DNA from: Terrimesophilobacter sp044464485
GTDB lineage: Bacteria; Actinomycetota; Actinomycetes; Actinomycetales; Microbacteriaceae
Length of the DNA: 37,827 nt
Assembly (NCBI GenBank): GCA_044464485.1
Contig: JBIQLG010000016.1
Coordinates: 1-37,827 of the forward strand
Direction: 5' to 3'
Shown: positions 15,989-23,462 of the stretch, in pieces
How positions within the stretch are numbered: position 1 is the first letter of the stretch
Layout: every line of letters starts with the position of its first letter
Program-made: the position numbers and the translations under genes
The notes under the pieces: generated by a model
Database searches by the model: none
Told to the model about the DNA's origin: nothing
Seen by the model: only the letters and a program-made list of their open reading frames with translations

Positions 15989-18642
15989 GCGGGCAAAGCC
16001 TTGCGAAGCGCCGACATGGCCGCGCTGATCTGCTCGGGCTGTGTGCCGCCTCCCTGGGCCAGGTCGTCCTTGCCGCCCCCACCGCCGCCGAGAACTCTCG
16101 CCGCAACGCGTACGAGCTCGCCTGCCTGCACTCCGCGCTTTCGCGCCTCTTCGTTGGTCGCAACGATCACGAGCGGTTTTGCCGAGACTTCCGCAAACAG
16201 AGCGACCACCGCGGCATCGCTACCGAGTCGGCCCCTGACCGCCGTCACGAGTGATCTCACATCGTCTGCAGTGGGAACACCACCGAGCGACCGGATCACG
16301 GTCGTGAGACCGTTGGCTGATTCAGCGCCCTCAACGAGTGAGGGAATTCGTTCTGCCAGCGCGGCAGCCTGAAGCGACGCGATCTTCTTTTCGGCGTCCT
16401 TCAGACTCGACACGATGCTGGCGATGCGTTCGGGAAGCTGATCGCGGGGAGTCTTCAATTCCGCGCTCAACTGGGAAATGATCGTTCGCTCCGCCGCGAA
16501 TTCACGGAATGCGTCAATGCCCACGAGCGACTCAATTCGACGATTACTCGATCCGACCGATGACTCGCTCACCAGGCTGATGACGCCGACTTCGGCGCTG
16601 CGCGAAACGTGAGTGCCGGCGCACAGTTCGCGAGACCACGGGCCTCCGATATCGACCACCCGAACCGTCTCACCGTATTTCTCGCCGAAAAGCGCCATGG
16701 CGCCGAGCGCTTTGGCTTCGGCGAGCGGCATAACCCGGGTTTCGACTTCGAGATTCTGACGAATTGCGCTGTTGGAAATCTCCTCGATCTCCGACCGCGT
16801 CTGGGCCGAAAGCGCCTGATTCCAGTGGAAATCGAGCCGCATATATCCCGCTTTGTTGTAGGAACCCGCCTGATGTGCCTGCGGTCCAAGCACCTCCCTC
16901 AACGCCGCATGGATGAGGTGTGTCGCCGAATGGGCCTGCGTCGCGCCTCGACGCCACTCGGCATCGACTTCGCTCGTGGCAGCCTCGCCAACAGCGACCT
17001 CGCCGCGAAGAACCTCCACCTTGTGGCTGATGAGGCCCTTTACCGGCCTCTGGACGTCGAGGACGTCGAGCTCGAACCCCGCACCCACGATTCGGCCGGC
17101 ATCGGATTCCTGACCGCCCGACTCCGGATAGAGCGACGTCTCCGCGAGAATAACATCCGCTATTTGGCCCTGCGAGGCGCTCTGCACCGATGCGCCGTCC
17201 ACGATGAGTCCGAGCACTGTGCTGTCGGTCCGCAGGAATTCGTAACCCGTAAACACTGTTTCACCGGCGGCCCGAAATTCTCTGTAGACGGAGAGGTCCG
17301 CGAGGAGTGTCTTCTTGGAGCGTGCGTCTTCCTTCGCGCGGTTTCGCTGCTCCGTCATGAGAGTCTCGAACGCGGCCCGGTCGACGGTCAGTCCGGCCTC
17401 TTCCGCCATCTCCACTGTGAGGTCGATGGGGAATCCAAACGTGTCATGCAATTGAAATGCAATGTCGCCGTGAAGCTGCTTGCCGCCGGACTTCTGCACC
17501 TTTCGCACCGCGACATCGAGAATGGTGGTGCCGCTTTCCAGAGTCTTGAGGAAGGTTTCCTCCTCCGCATAAGCGAGGCGCGAGATGCGATCGTAGTCGG
17601 TCGACACCTCGGGGTAGGCGGATTTCATGGCATCGCGCGACGCGGGGAACAACTCGGGGAAGGTTGCCACATCGACACCGAGCAGACGCATTGCCCTCAC
17701 GCTTCTGCGCAGGAGACGCCGAAGAATGTAACCTCGACCCTCGTTCGACGGGGTGACGCCATCGGACATGAGCATGAGAGAAGATCGCACGTGATCGGCT
17801 ACCACGCGCATCCGCACGTCGTCGTCATGTTCGACACCGTACTTTCGCCCCGAAAGCTCGGAAGCCCGATCCAGAACGGGACGCACCTGATCGATCTCGT
17901 AAAGGTTTTCCACACCCTGTTTGATAAAGGCGACCCGTTCCAGGCCCATTCCGGTGTCGATGTTCTTCTTGGGCAGTTCGCCCAGAATCTCGAAATCGTG
18001 TTGCCCGATCGATGCACCGCGAAGCCACTGCATGAAGACGAGATTCCAGATCTCGATGTAGCGGTTGTCGTCAACAGCCGGGCCGCCTTCTCTGCCATAT
18101 GCTGGCCCGCGATCGAAGAAGATTTCAGAGTCAGGTCCGGCTGGGCCCGGTGTTCCCATCGACCAGTAGTTATCGGCTTTGCCCATCCGTTGAATTCGCT
18201 CGTCCGCGAGACCGGCAGTCTTCTTCCAAAACGCCACAGCATCGTCGTCGTCTTCATACACCGTGACCCAGAGATCCTTTTCGGCGAATCCGTAGCCTCC
18301 ATCGGATTCCGGCGTCGTGAGCAACTCCCACGCGTACTCGATCGCTTGCTCTTTGAAATAGTCGCCGAACGAGAAGTTGCCCGCCATCTGGAAGAACGTT
18401 CCGTGGCGAGTGGTCTTGCCGACTTCATCGATGTCCAGCGTCCTGATGCATTTCTGCACGCTCGTTGCGCGCGGAAAGGGCGCGGGCACGAGACCGGAGA
18501 GATACGGAACGAACGGGACCATGCCCGCCACCGTGAACAACAGTGTGGGATCGTCGCTCACGAGGGACGCCGAAGGCACGACGGTGTGGTCGCGCTCGGC
18601 GAAAAAGTCGAGCCAGCGTCGACGGATCTCTGCGGTCTGCAC
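15985..18642 (-). CDS. alaS: Alanyl-tRNA synthetase
   Basis: Charges tRNA-Ala and edits mischarged Ser/Gly. It has 885 residues in the standard layout: class II catalytic core (VVPSASLV, DPTLLFTVAGM, KCIRTLDIDEVG), tRNA-recognition domain, the editing domain with zinc ligands in HSATHLIHAAL and ELCAGTHVSR, and a C-terminal oligomerisation domain with a glycine-rich stretch (GGGGGGKDDLAQGGG). The start is GTG at 18642 with no clear ribosome-binding site, 11 bases after the stop of the small upstream gene. It is the first large gene of the long array running down to gmk. Confidence 0.98.
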   Translation of the reverse strand: MQTAEIRRRWLDFFAERDHTVVPSASLVSDDPTLLFTVAGMVPFVPYLSGLVPAPFPRATSVQKCIRTLDIDEVGKTTRHGTFFQMAGNFSFGDYFKEQAIEYAWELLTTPESDGGYGFAEKDLWVTVYEDDDDAVAFWKKTAGLADERIQRMGKADNYWSMGTPGPAGPDSEIFFDRGPAYGREGGPAVDDNRYIEIWNLVFMQWLRGASIGQHDFEILGELPKKNIDTGMGLERVAFIKQGVENLYEIDQVRPVLDRASELSGRKYGVEHDDDVRMRVVADHVRSSLMLMSDGVTPSNEGRGYILRRLLRRSVRAMRLLGVDVATFPELFPASRDAMKSAYPEVSTDYDRISRLAYAEEETFLKTLESGTTILDVAVRKVQKSGGKQLHGDIAFQLHDTFGFPIDLTVEMAEEAGLTVDRAAFETLMTEQRNRAKEDARSKKTLLADLSVYREFRAAGETVFTGYEFLRTDSTVLGLIVDGASVQSASQGQIADVILAETSLYPESGGQESDAGRIVGAGFELDVLDVQRPVKGLISHKVEVLRGEVAVGEAATSEVDAEWRRGATQAHSATHLIHAALREVLGPQAHQAGSYNKAGYMRLDFHWNQALSAQTRSEIEEISNSAIRQNLEVETRVMPLAEAKALGAMALFGEKYGETVRVVDIGGPWSRELCAGTHVSRSAEVGVISLVSESSVGSSNRRIESLVGIDAFREFAAERTIISQLSAELKTPRDQLPERIASIVSSLKDAEKKIASLQAAALAERIPSLVEGAESANGLTTVIRSLGGVPTADDVRSLVTAVRGRLGSDAAVVALFAEVSAKPLVIVATNEEARKRGVQAGELVRVAARVLGGGGGGKDDLAQGGGTQPEQISAAMSALRKALPA

Positions 18643-18653
18643 TGCGGTGCGGA

Positions 18654-18878
18654 CTATTTACGCTTGACGATATCGGCGATCGCGTCTTCCGCGTCGGCCA
18701 CAGCGGCGCGAAGTTCTGCCTCGCGAGCCTTGTACCCATCGACGACGGCACCGCCGAATTCGCGCGCCTTCGCGTCAACATCCTCAAAGAATCGACGACC
18801 CTCTGGCGTTTTGTTGAGCTGGTGGGCGGCCACAAAGCCGATACCAACTCCTGCGATGAGCCACAGTATTTTCTTCAT
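18654..18878 (-). CDS. Small single-pass membrane protein of unknown function
   Basis: A 74-residue protein: one N-terminal hydrophobic helix (about 4-20, ILWLIAGVGIGFVAAHQL), then a charged amphipathic helical tail likely to form a coiled coil (EGRRFFEDVDAKAREFGG to the basic end VKRK). The architecture is like YtxH-type small proteins, but I cannot assign a family. The ATG at 18878 has a strong GAAGGAG ribosome-binding site, which supports a real gene. It lies between rpsD and alaS, where many actinobacteria carry a DUF948 membrane protein; this one is shorter and may replace it or be unrelated. Confidence 0.8.
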   Translation of the reverse strand: MKKILWLIAGVGIGFVAAHQLNKTPEGRRFFEDVDAKAREFGGAVVDGYKAREAELRAAVADAEDAIADIVKRK

Positions 18879-18939
18879 GTCATTGCTCCTTCACGTGCCG
18901 GCAGCTAGGTCAATAAGCCTACTTTGTGAAGCTGACAGA

Positions 18940-19569
18940 CTAGCGCGCTGCGTAGTATTCGACGACGAGCTGAACTTCACACGTAATCGGAACTTCCGAA
19001 CGCTTCGGACGGCGAACGAGTCGCGCCTGCAGCTTGTCGAGTTCGACTTCGAGATAGGCAGGAACCTTCGGCAGGACCTCGGCGTGGCCGCCCGCGGCGG
19101 CAACCTGGAAGGGTTCCAGGAGCTCACTCTTCGGGTGCACGTGGATGAGCTGGCCGGGCTTCACGCGGAACGAAGGCCGATCCACGCGCTGGCCATCGAC
19201 CATGATGTGCCGGTGAACGATCTGCTGCCGCGCCTGAGCCGTCGTGCGCGCGAAGCCTGCACGAACGACCAGCGCATCCAGTCGCATCTCCAACAACTCG
19301 ACGAGGTTCTCACCGGTAAGGCCCTGGGTGCGTCGCGCCTCCTGGAACACGATTTTCAATTGCGCTTCACGGATGCCGTACTGGGCGCGCAGGCGCTGCT
19401 TTTCCCGCAGACGGACCGCGTAGTCGCTGTCGGTCTTGCGGCGGGTGCGGCCATGCTCGCCGGGGGCATATGGGCGCTTCTCGAGGTATCTGGCGGCCTT
19501 CGGCGTGAGCGGAATGCCCAGTGCGCGGGAGAGTCGGGTCTTGCTGCGAGTGCGTGACTTGGTAGACAC
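18940..19569 (-). CDS. rpsD: 30S ribosomal protein S4
   Basis: Primary 16S rRNA-binding protein that starts assembly of the 30S body. It has 209 residues with the S4 RNA-binding fold: LEMRLDALVVRAGFARTTAQ, then RQQIVHRHIMVDGQRVDRPS. The N-terminus carries no CxxC zinc motif, so it is the zinc-free form. The GTG at 19569 has GAAAGGA upstream. Here rpsD is separate from the alpha operon and has a long, highly structured leader (19570 to about 19760). S4 represses its own synthesis in other bacteria, so autoregulation is a reasonable guess. Confidence 0.98.
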   Translation of the reverse strand: MSTKSRTRSKTRLSRALGIPLTPKAARYLEKRPYAPGEHGRTRRKTDSDYAVRLREKQRLRAQYGIREAQLKIVFQEARRTQGLTGENLVELLEMRLDALVVRAGFARTTAQARQQIVHRHIMVDGQRVDRPSFRVKPGQLIHVHPKSELLEPFQVAAAGGHAEVLPKVPAYLEVELDKLQARLVRRPKRSEVPITCEVQLVVEYYAAR

Positions 19570-19606
19570 GTTGTCCTTTCAGTGCTGATGTTCATCTGTC
19601 TTCTGA

Positions 19607-19620
19607 GCTGGTTTCCCAGC
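19607..19620 (-). promoter_or_regulatory. GNRA-capped hairpin in the rpsD leader
   Basis: On the minus strand GCTGGGAAACCAGC forms a perfect 5-bp stem closed by a GAAA tetraloop, about 38 bases before the rpsD start codon. GNRA loops are common in structured RNAs, so it may be part of a regulatory leader together with the larger hairpin at 19677-19736. Confidence 0.5.
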
Positions 19621-19676
19621 GCGAGCCGCCGGTGCACGCAGGCACGGTCGATCTCGGTAAGTTTTCGAAGAGGGAT

Positions 19677-19736
19677 GCTGCCGTGGAAATCATCCGGCTA
19701 AAGGACGCTTTCTCCAGACCCGGATCTCACGGCAGC
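19677..19736 (-). promoter_or_regulatory. Compound hairpin in the rpsD leader
   Basis: Three nested helices on the minus strand: an outer perfect 9-bp stem (GCTGCCGTG with CACGGCAGC), a middle 6-bp stem (ATCCGG with CCGGAT), and an inner 4-bp stem (AAAG-CGTC-CTTT). No U-run follows on either strand, so a simple intrinsic terminator is unlikely. It sits about 110 bases before the rpsD start and may bind S4 or otherwise control rpsD. The outer arm also lies in a 13-base palindrome at 19728-19740. Confidence 0.55.
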
Positions 19737-19767
19737 CGTGCGTGAAATCCTCTGTCGGCGAGAATCA

Positions 19768-19773
19768 AGAATA
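19768..19773 (-). promoter_or_regulatory. Candidate rpsD -10 element
   Basis: TATTCT on the minus strand, placed so that transcription would start near 19761 and give a leader of about 190 bases. No convincing -35 lies at 16-18 bases; a GTGACG 20 bases upstream is the closest match. Confidence 0.3.
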
Positions 19774-19826
19774 GCAGATCACGGCGACAAGGGCGTCACG
19801 CTGAGGCACAGGGCCGATCACTGTCA

Positions 19827-21170
19827 TCATTTTCCCCGGATGATGCGCCGAAGCTTTTCGAGTCTGGTCGAAATCTCGCGCTCCATCCCGTGATCCGTCG
19901 GGCGATAATAGGTCGCGTCGTTCAGTTCGGTGGGTGGATACTGCTGCTCGAGCACGCCCAACTCGGCATCGTGAGGGTAGCGATAGCCTTTGCCCGCCCC
20001 ATTTCTTCTGGCTCCCGAAGAGTGCGCGTCTCGCAAATGCGCAGGAACGCGGCCGAACTTCCCGTTGCGAATGTCGACGATGGCCTCATCGATAGCCACA
20101 TACGACGCATTCGACTTCGGCGCTGTCGCAAGATAAACCACGGCTTCTGCCAGCGGGATTCTGCCTTCCGGCATCCCGATGAGTTGCACCGCATCTGCCG
20201 CGGCTACAGCGATGACGAGGGCCTGCGGGTCCGCCATACCGACATCTTCTGCGGCGAGAATGATGATTCGCCTCGCGATGAACCGCGGATCTTCACCGGC
20301 TTCGATCATTCGGGCCAGATAGTGAATCGAAGCGTCCACGTCGGATCCCCGAACCGACTTGATGAACGCGCTGATGACGTCGTAGTGTTCATCGCCCTGC
20401 CTGTCGTAGCGCAAGAGCGCTCGATCGACCGAGGCAGCAACGAGCTCGGCCGTGATCGTCGGCAACACGCCCGGTTCTCTATCCGTCGCAGACGTTGCGG
20501 CAGCAGCCGCTTCCAGAGTATTCAGAGCGCGACGAGCATCACCCGACGCGAGGCGAATAATTGCGCCGCGCGCATCGGTGTCCAGCGTGACCGCGTTGGC
20601 GAGCCCCCGGTCATCCGCAACCGCTCGATCAATCACGGCTCCAAGGTCCTCATCGGAGAGCGCTTCCAGCGTAAGGAGCAGGGAACGCGACAGGAGCGGC
20701 GCAATCACCGAGAATGACGGATTCTCGGTCGTTGCCGCCACCAGAATTACCCAACCGTTTTCCACTCCCGGTAACAGCGCGTCCTGTTGCGCTTTGGAGA
20801 ATCGGTGAATTTCGTCCAGGAACAGCACGGTTGACTGGCCGTAGAGGTCCCGGCTGGAGAGCGCCTGCTGCATGACCTCGCGAACGTCCTTGACCCCCGC
20901 AGTTACTGCAGACAGTTCGACGAAACGTCGACCTGAATCCTGCGCGAGCGCCTTCGCAATGGTGGTTTTGCCCGTTCCCGGGGGGCCCCAAAGGATCACG
21001 GAGGTCGCGCTGTGGCCCTCTTTCGGTTCCTGCGCGAGAGTGAGGAGCGGTGAGCCAGGGCCGAGCAGATGCTGTTGACCGGCAAGCTCGCCCAGGGTTC
21101 GCGGTCTCATTCTTACAGCGAGAGGACTGCTGCCGCCGAGAAGGCCAGGCTGGTCAACCATAGTCGCCAT
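19827..21170 (-). CDS. rarA: Replication-associated recombination protein A (RarA/MgsA)
   Basis: AAA+ ATPase of the clamp-loader superfamily that acts at stalled replication forks. It has 447 residues: Walker A WGPPGTGKTT at 61-70, Walker B VLFLDEIHRF at 115-124, sensor 1 in LVAATTENPSF, then the MgsA tetramerisation domain (LARMIEAGEDPRFIARRI, DVGMADPQA). The frame is open 58 codons further upstream, but the ATG at 21170 has GGAGG eight bases before it and gives the normal N-terminus. A second ATG lies three codons on. It is divergent from the cyclophilin-like gene. Confidence 0.95.
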   Translation of the reverse strand: MATMVDQPGLLGGSSPLAVRMRPRTLGELAGQQHLLGPGSPLLTLAQEPKEGHSATSVILWGPPGTGKTTIAKALAQDSGRRFVELSAVTAGVKDVREVMQQALSSRDLYGQSTVLFLDEIHRFSKAQQDALLPGVENGWVILVAATTENPSFSVIAPLLSRSLLLTLEALSDEDLGAVIDRAVADDRGLANAVTLDTDARGAIIRLASGDARRALNTLEAAAAATSATDREPGVLPTITAELVAASVDRALLRYDRQGDEHYDVISAFIKSVRGSDVDASIHYLARMIEAGEDPRFIARRIIILAAEDVGMADPQALVIAVAAADAVQLIGMPEGRIPLAEAVVYLATAPKSNASYVAIDEAIVDIRNGKFGRVPAHLRDAHSSGARRNGAGKGYRYPHDAELGVLEQQYPPTELNDATYYRPTDHGMEREISTRLEKLRRIIRGK

Positions 21171-21260
21171 GGTAGTTGCCTCCGTCGGATGCGGTTCGCC
21201 ATGACGCGTGGCGGGTAATGTACTTCTGGGCGAGAAAGCACATTGAGTCAAGGGAGTACC
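21171..21260. promoter_or_regulatory. Divergent promoter region between rarA and the cyclophilin-like gene
   Basis: A 90-base gap between divergent starts must hold promoters for both genes. On the plus strand TAATGT (21216-21221) is a plausible -10 with no clear -35. On the minus strand a good -35, TTGACT, is present in the high-coordinate half, but the best -10 after it (TACATT) is 23 bases away. No palindromic operator was seen. Confidence 0.35.
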
Positions 21261-22049
21261 GTGGCACGGAGCAGGAACGCGGAACGCGAAGCACGAGAGG
21301 CGCGGGAGCGGCTTCGACGTTTTAATGCACGCCAGGGAGTGCACAACGCACAGGTTCGTCGGCGCCGAAGGGACAACATTCTTGCGATTGCCGGAGCCGT
21401 CGTGGTTGCGGCACTGGCCGCAGCCACGCAGGTCGTTTACTTCTCCGCCGGACCGGGCGCTCCCGTTCCCGAACCGTCTGCATCATCATCCGTGGACCCA
21501 ACTACCGGGCACAACATCGGTGATATCCCGTCACCGTCCACGGCCGAAAACCGCGAGTGGACGGGCACGCTCACGCTCAACGACTCGACCATGGATATTT
21601 CCCTCGACGGCATTCACGCACCGCAGGCCGTTGCGGTCTTCGTGCAGGCGGTTGATGACGGATACTTCGTCGGAAAGACATGCCACAGACTGACTACCTC
21701 TCCGACGCGACTGATCCAGTGCGGTTCGCTGAGCGGCACAGGAGCGGGAGATCCGAACTTCATGTTCGGCCCCATAGAAAATGCGCCGGAGGATGGTGAA
21801 TACCCGGCGGGCACGATTGCACTCGCGCGCGCCGGCGGAGCGGCATACTCTCAGGGACACCAGTTCTTCATCATGCTCGAAGACGGCAAACTACCCAACG
21901 ACGCCGCAGGTGGCTACACGGTTTTCGGCAGGGTGACCTCCGGTCTCGATGGAGTGATCACGGCCATTGCCGACGCCGGCACGGCCGACGGGTCCGCGGA
22001 TGGCCGCCCGAAGGTGCCGACCAGCATCACCGCTGTCACGATCCAGTAG
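21261..22049 (+). CDS. Membrane-anchored cyclophilin-type peptidyl-prolyl isomerase
   Basis: A 262-residue protein: a very basic N-terminal segment (about 1-38), one membrane helix (about 39-62), a Pro/Ser-rich linker, then a cyclophilin domain (about 100-262) facing the cell exterior. Conserved pieces are CHRL (the catalytic Arg position), LIQCG, GHQFFI and TVFGRV. Several usual active-site residues are replaced: there is no aromatic at the F60 position after CHRL, and the Trp/His segment before the last strand reads NDAAGGYTVFG. Isomerase activity may therefore be weak, leaving a chaperone-like role. The GTG at 21261, preceded by AAGGGAG, is preferred over a TTG six codons upstream. A cyclophilin gene near rel is also found in mycobacteria. 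Confidence 0.88.
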   Translation: MARSRNAEREAREARERLRRFNARQGVHNAQVRRRRRDNILAIAGAVVVAALAAATQVVYFSAGPGAPVPEPSASSSVDPTTGHNIGDIPSPSTAENREWTGTLTLNDSTMDISLDGIHAPQAVAVFVQAVDDGYFVGKTCHRLTTSPTRLIQCGSLSGTGAGDPNFMFGPIENAPEDGEYPAGTIALARAGGAAYSQGHQFFIMLEDGKLPNDAAGGYTVFGRVTSGLDGVITAIADAGTADGSADGRPKVPTSITAVTIQ

Positions 22050-22145
22050 CGACGCCACCCGGCACTCTGCCGGTGCAATAGGCTGGTGCACGGCTGTGCA
22101 GATTTTGCGTTGCCTTGGACTCTGTGAATCGGCAAGGTGGGACAG

Positions 22146-23375
22146 TTGGCGAACACCCCAGCACCATGGGGCCGGGTTGATGACACCGGTACCGTTTTCG
22201 TGCGTACAACCGACGGCGAGCGCGCAGTCGGTCAGTATCCGGATGGTACGCCGGAAGAGGCGATCGCTTATTTCGAACGGAAGTACACCGAACTCGCCGG
22301 ACAAGTCACGCTCCTCGAGCAGCGTGTGAAGCGCGGCGCCCCCGCTCAGGACGTCGCCAAGGCAGTCGCCACGCTTCGATCGAGCGTTTCGGACGCCAAC
22401 GCAGTCGGTGACCTTGCGGCTCTGGAAGCTCGACTCGATGCGCTTCACGGAGCGGTCGGCGAGTTGACGGAGCAACAGGCAGCAGAGGCAAAGGCGGCTC
22501 TGGAGTCGGCAATTTCTGAACGTACCGCGATTGTCACCGAAATGGAATCCCTCGCGGCGCAGGACTTCGCCAAGGCGCAGTGGAAACAGGTGAGCGCGAG
22601 CGTCGATGCGCTCTTCGATCGGTGGAAGAAACATCAACAGGACGGACCGCGACTTCCCAAGGGCGAGAGCGCCGAACTGTGGAAGCGTTTCCGTGCTGCT
22701 CGGACGATCATCGACACACATCGCAAGGCGTTCTTTGCGGAACTCGACAGCGCGCACAAGGAAGTCAAGGGGCGAAAGCAGGAGCTCGTGGAACGCGCTG
22801 AAGCGCTGGCGTCGAAAGGAGCTGACGGCATCCCCGCGTATCGTGCGCTTCTGGACGAGTGGAAGCGGGCGGGTCGGGCCGGAAAGAAGGCCGACGATTC
22901 GCTCTGGGCCCGATTCACTGCAGCAGGAGACGTACTGTACGCAGCGAAGGCCGAAATTGACGCCCGTGACAACGCCGAATTTTCGGAAAATCTGGACAAG
23001 AAGCTCGCGCTCCTTGCCGAAGCTGAACCGTTGCTCCAGGAACACGATNNNNNNNNNNCCGCAAAAGAGGCTCTGCTCTCGTTTCAGCGCCGCTGGGATG
23101 CAATCGGGAAGGTTCCGCGCGACAAGGTTCGCACTGTGGAAGATCGAATGCGCAAGATCGAGGCCGCGGTGCGCAAACTTGAAGAGGACCACTGGCAACG
23201 CAACAACCCGGAAAAGAAAGCACGCAGCGAAGGGCTTGCCAGTCAGCTTGAAGACGCGATCGCCAAGCTTGAAAGCGAACTTGCCGATGCTCGGGCCAGC
23301 GGCGACAAGGCCAGAATCGCGGAAGCTGAAGAGGCCCTCGACGCTCGAAAAGCCTGGCTTTCCGCAATCGAGTAG
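22146..23375 (+). CDS. DUF349 coiled-coil protein, interrupted by an assembly gap
   Basis: About 409 residues, largely helical, with repeated DUF349 units (WKQVSASVDALFDRWKKHQQ, WKRFRAARTIIDTHR, YRALLDEWKRAGRAGKK, LWARFTAAGD, FQRRWDAIGKVPRD). The N-terminal part (WGRVDDTGTVFVRTTDGERA, then YPDGTPEEAIAYFERKY) is typical of actinobacterial members. The biochemical function is not established. A run of 10 Ns falls inside, and the frame is the same on both sides, so the gene is probably intact. The TTG at 22146 with AAGGTGG seven bases upstream is chosen; a GTG at 22137 is an alternative. It lies 96 bases after the cyclophilin-like gene and may share its transcript. Confidence 0.88.
   Translation: MANTPAPWGRVDDTGTVFVRTTDGERAVGQYPDGTPEEAIAYFERKYTELAGQVTLLEQRVKRGAPAQDVAKAVATLRSSVSDANAVGDLAALEARLDALHGAVGELTEQQAAEAKAALESAISERTAIVTEMESLAAQDFAKAQWKQVSASVDALFDRWKKHQQDGPRLPKGESAELWKRFRAARTIIDTHRKAFFAELDSAHKEVKGRKQELVERAEALASKGADGIPAYRALLDEWKRAGRAGKKADDSLWARFTAAGDVLYAAKAEIDARDNAEFSENLDKKLALLAEAEPLLQEHDXXXXAKEALLSFQRRWDAIGKVPRDKVRTVEDRMRKIEAAVRKLEEDHWQRNNPEKKARSEGLASQLEDAIAKLESELADARASGDKARIAEAEEALDARKAWLSAIE
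23049..23058. other. Assembly gap (10 Ns)
   Basis: Ten undetermined bases inside the DUF349 gene. Ten is a common placeholder length, so the true gap may differ, but the frame and family alignment on both sides fit a gap of about this size. Confidence 0.97.
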
Positions 23376-23385
23376 TCGACGGGTT

Positions 23386-23412
23386 CTGTCCACAGGCCGC
23401 GATTTCTCCACA
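23386..23412 (+). repeat. Two DnaA-box-like nonamers before the AbiEi-like gene
   Basis: CTGTCCACA (23386-23394) and TTCTCCACA (23404-23412) are direct copies 18 bases apart. Each differs by one base from the actinobacterial DnaA-box consensus TTGTCCACA. They lie in the 87-base gap between the DUF349 and AbiEi-like genes. No AT-rich unwinding region or cluster of further boxes is present, so this is not a replication origin. Confidence 0.45.
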
Positions 23413-23462
23413 ATTTCCTGCCCCTGCCTCAATGCGTCGCCACAACAGGTCACGCTTGTCCC

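Noticed and set aside
16609..19557. A 982-codon plus-strand open frame across alaS, the small membrane gene and rpsD
   Set aside because: It is antisense to three well-supported genes. Its translation is Arg/His-rich with no recognisable domain, as expected from high-GC codon bias.
21171..21344. N-terminal extension of rarA by 58 codons
   Set aside because: It would overlap the divergent cyclophilin-like gene, and the ATG at 21170 has GGAGG at proper spacing.
23376..23462. Replication origin suggested by the DnaA-box-like motifs
   Set aside because: There are only two imperfect boxes, no AT-rich unwinding element, and neither dnaA nor dnaN is nearby.
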